NCBI GenBank assembly: GCA_012510295.1
Contig: JAAZID010000217.1
Location: 1 to 5,114, forward strand
Direction: 5' to 3'
DNA length: 5,114 nucleotides
Source: Methanomicrobiales archaeon
GTDB taxonomy: Archaea; Halobacteriota; Methanomicrobia; Methanomicrobiales; Methanoculleaceae
Shown here: in pieces, positions 4,752 through 5,114 of the stretch
Layout: the number at the start of each line of letters is the position of its first letter
Numbering within the stretch: the first letter of the stretch is position 1
Program-made: the position numbers and the translations under genes
Notes under the pieces: model-generated
Databases searched by the model: none
What the model was told of the DNA's origin: nothing
Seen by the model: only the letters and a program-made list of their open reading frames with translations

Positions 4752-5114
4752 CTATACCGGTATCCGGTATACCTGGACACCACGGGCATCATAGATGACC
4801 TCGAGCGACTCGACCGGGAGCGCGACTGCGTAGCGATCGCGCTCTTCAGCGCCGACGTAGAGCAGGGTCGCGTTGTATGCCCGCAGAAGGTCGATGGTTC
4901 TTGACGGTTGCTCGTATATCGCCCGCACGTCACCTCTCCGCTCACTTATGCGTCCTTCGTCCCCCCGCCACATGTACTCATGAAACGGCATACCGAGGAC
5001 CGTCGGTATGCCGGTGAACGTCGATACACGGGAGTAGTAGGTGTAGTCCCCGTCCTCGGCCTCGACGATGATGTGGTCCCCGGGGAGGTCACGGAGGAAC
5101 GCGATCGCCGCCGC
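4752..5114 (-). CDS. DUF2298 ('Chlor_Arch_YYY') membrane protein, C-terminal fragment
   Basis: The frame is open to the right window edge, so only the last 120 residues are visible, ending at a TAG stop (4754-4752). The fragment is soluble in character. It holds the pattern I associate with the end of DUF2298 proteins: IIVEAEDGDYTYYSRVSTFTGIPTVLG followed by PFHEYMWRG, then IYEQPSRTIDLLRAYNATLLYVGAEERDRY. Family members are large, many-helix membrane proteins of archaea and Chloroflexi resembling GT-C glycosyltransferases; their substrate is not established. An internal ATG at 4991 lies in the middle of the conserved block and is not the start. There is no sign of co-transcription with the ribosomal operon: 171 bases separate them and contain a promoter. 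Confidence 0.8.
   Translation of the reverse strand, partial: AAAIAFLRDLPGDHIIVEAEDGDYTYYSRVSTFTGIPTVLGMPFHEYMWRGDEGRISERRGDVRAIYEQPSRTIDLLRAYNATLLYVGAEERDRYAVALPVESLEVIYDARGVQVYRIPV

Overview
The window looks like a chromosomal piece of a methanogenic euryarchaeon, most likely Methanomicrobiales (a Methanoculleus-like genome). The evidence is a GC-rich sequence, an archaeal ribosomal cluster (L7Ae, S28e, L24e, nucleoside diphosphate kinase), GAGGTGA-type ribosome binding sites, TATA/BRE promoters and a C-terminal DUF2298 ('YYY') membrane protein. The genus is an inference from gene content. Every gene I can support is on the minus strand, so transcription runs from high to low coordinates.

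From the right edge: positions 5114-4752 hold the C-terminal 120 residues of a DUF2298 membrane protein. A GC-rich hairpin (4695-4733) and a BRE/TATA promoter (4675-4685) follow. Next comes the tightly packed operon rpl7ae, rps28e, rpl24e, ndk (4580-3341), with gaps of only 4 to 11 bases and ribosome binding sites embedded in the preceding gene ends. It ends at an oligo-T tract (3326-3321). Positions 3340-2901 carry no convincing gene. They hold a 114-bp MITE-like element (3113-3226) with 13-base terminal inverted repeats and a 5-base target duplication, and a GC-rich stretch rich in inverted repeats (about 2948-3104). Then come a MarC-family membrane protein (2900-2247) and, overlapping it by ATGA, a 66-residue two-helix membrane protein (2250-2050). 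A YdjM/DUF457-type membrane metal-dependent hydrolase follows (1883-1150), interrupted by a one-base frameshift in a run of five G. Last is threonine synthase (1106 to beyond position 1), whose promoter seems to lie in the 43-base gap and the end of the hydrolase gene, with almost no leader.

The four-gene cluster joins translation (two ribosomal proteins and the multifunctional kink-turn binder L7Ae) to nucleotide supply (Ndk). The most interesting signal is in its roughly 70-base leader. A 7-bp GC-rich hairpin flanked by box-C-like AUGAUGA and box-D-like CUGA ends two bases before the rpl7ae ribosome binding site. That is the arrangement expected if L7Ae binds its own mRNA and represses its translation. 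The remaining genes are housekeeping or generic membrane functions with no evident joint pathway. I found no CRISPR array, tRNA, rRNA or defence system.
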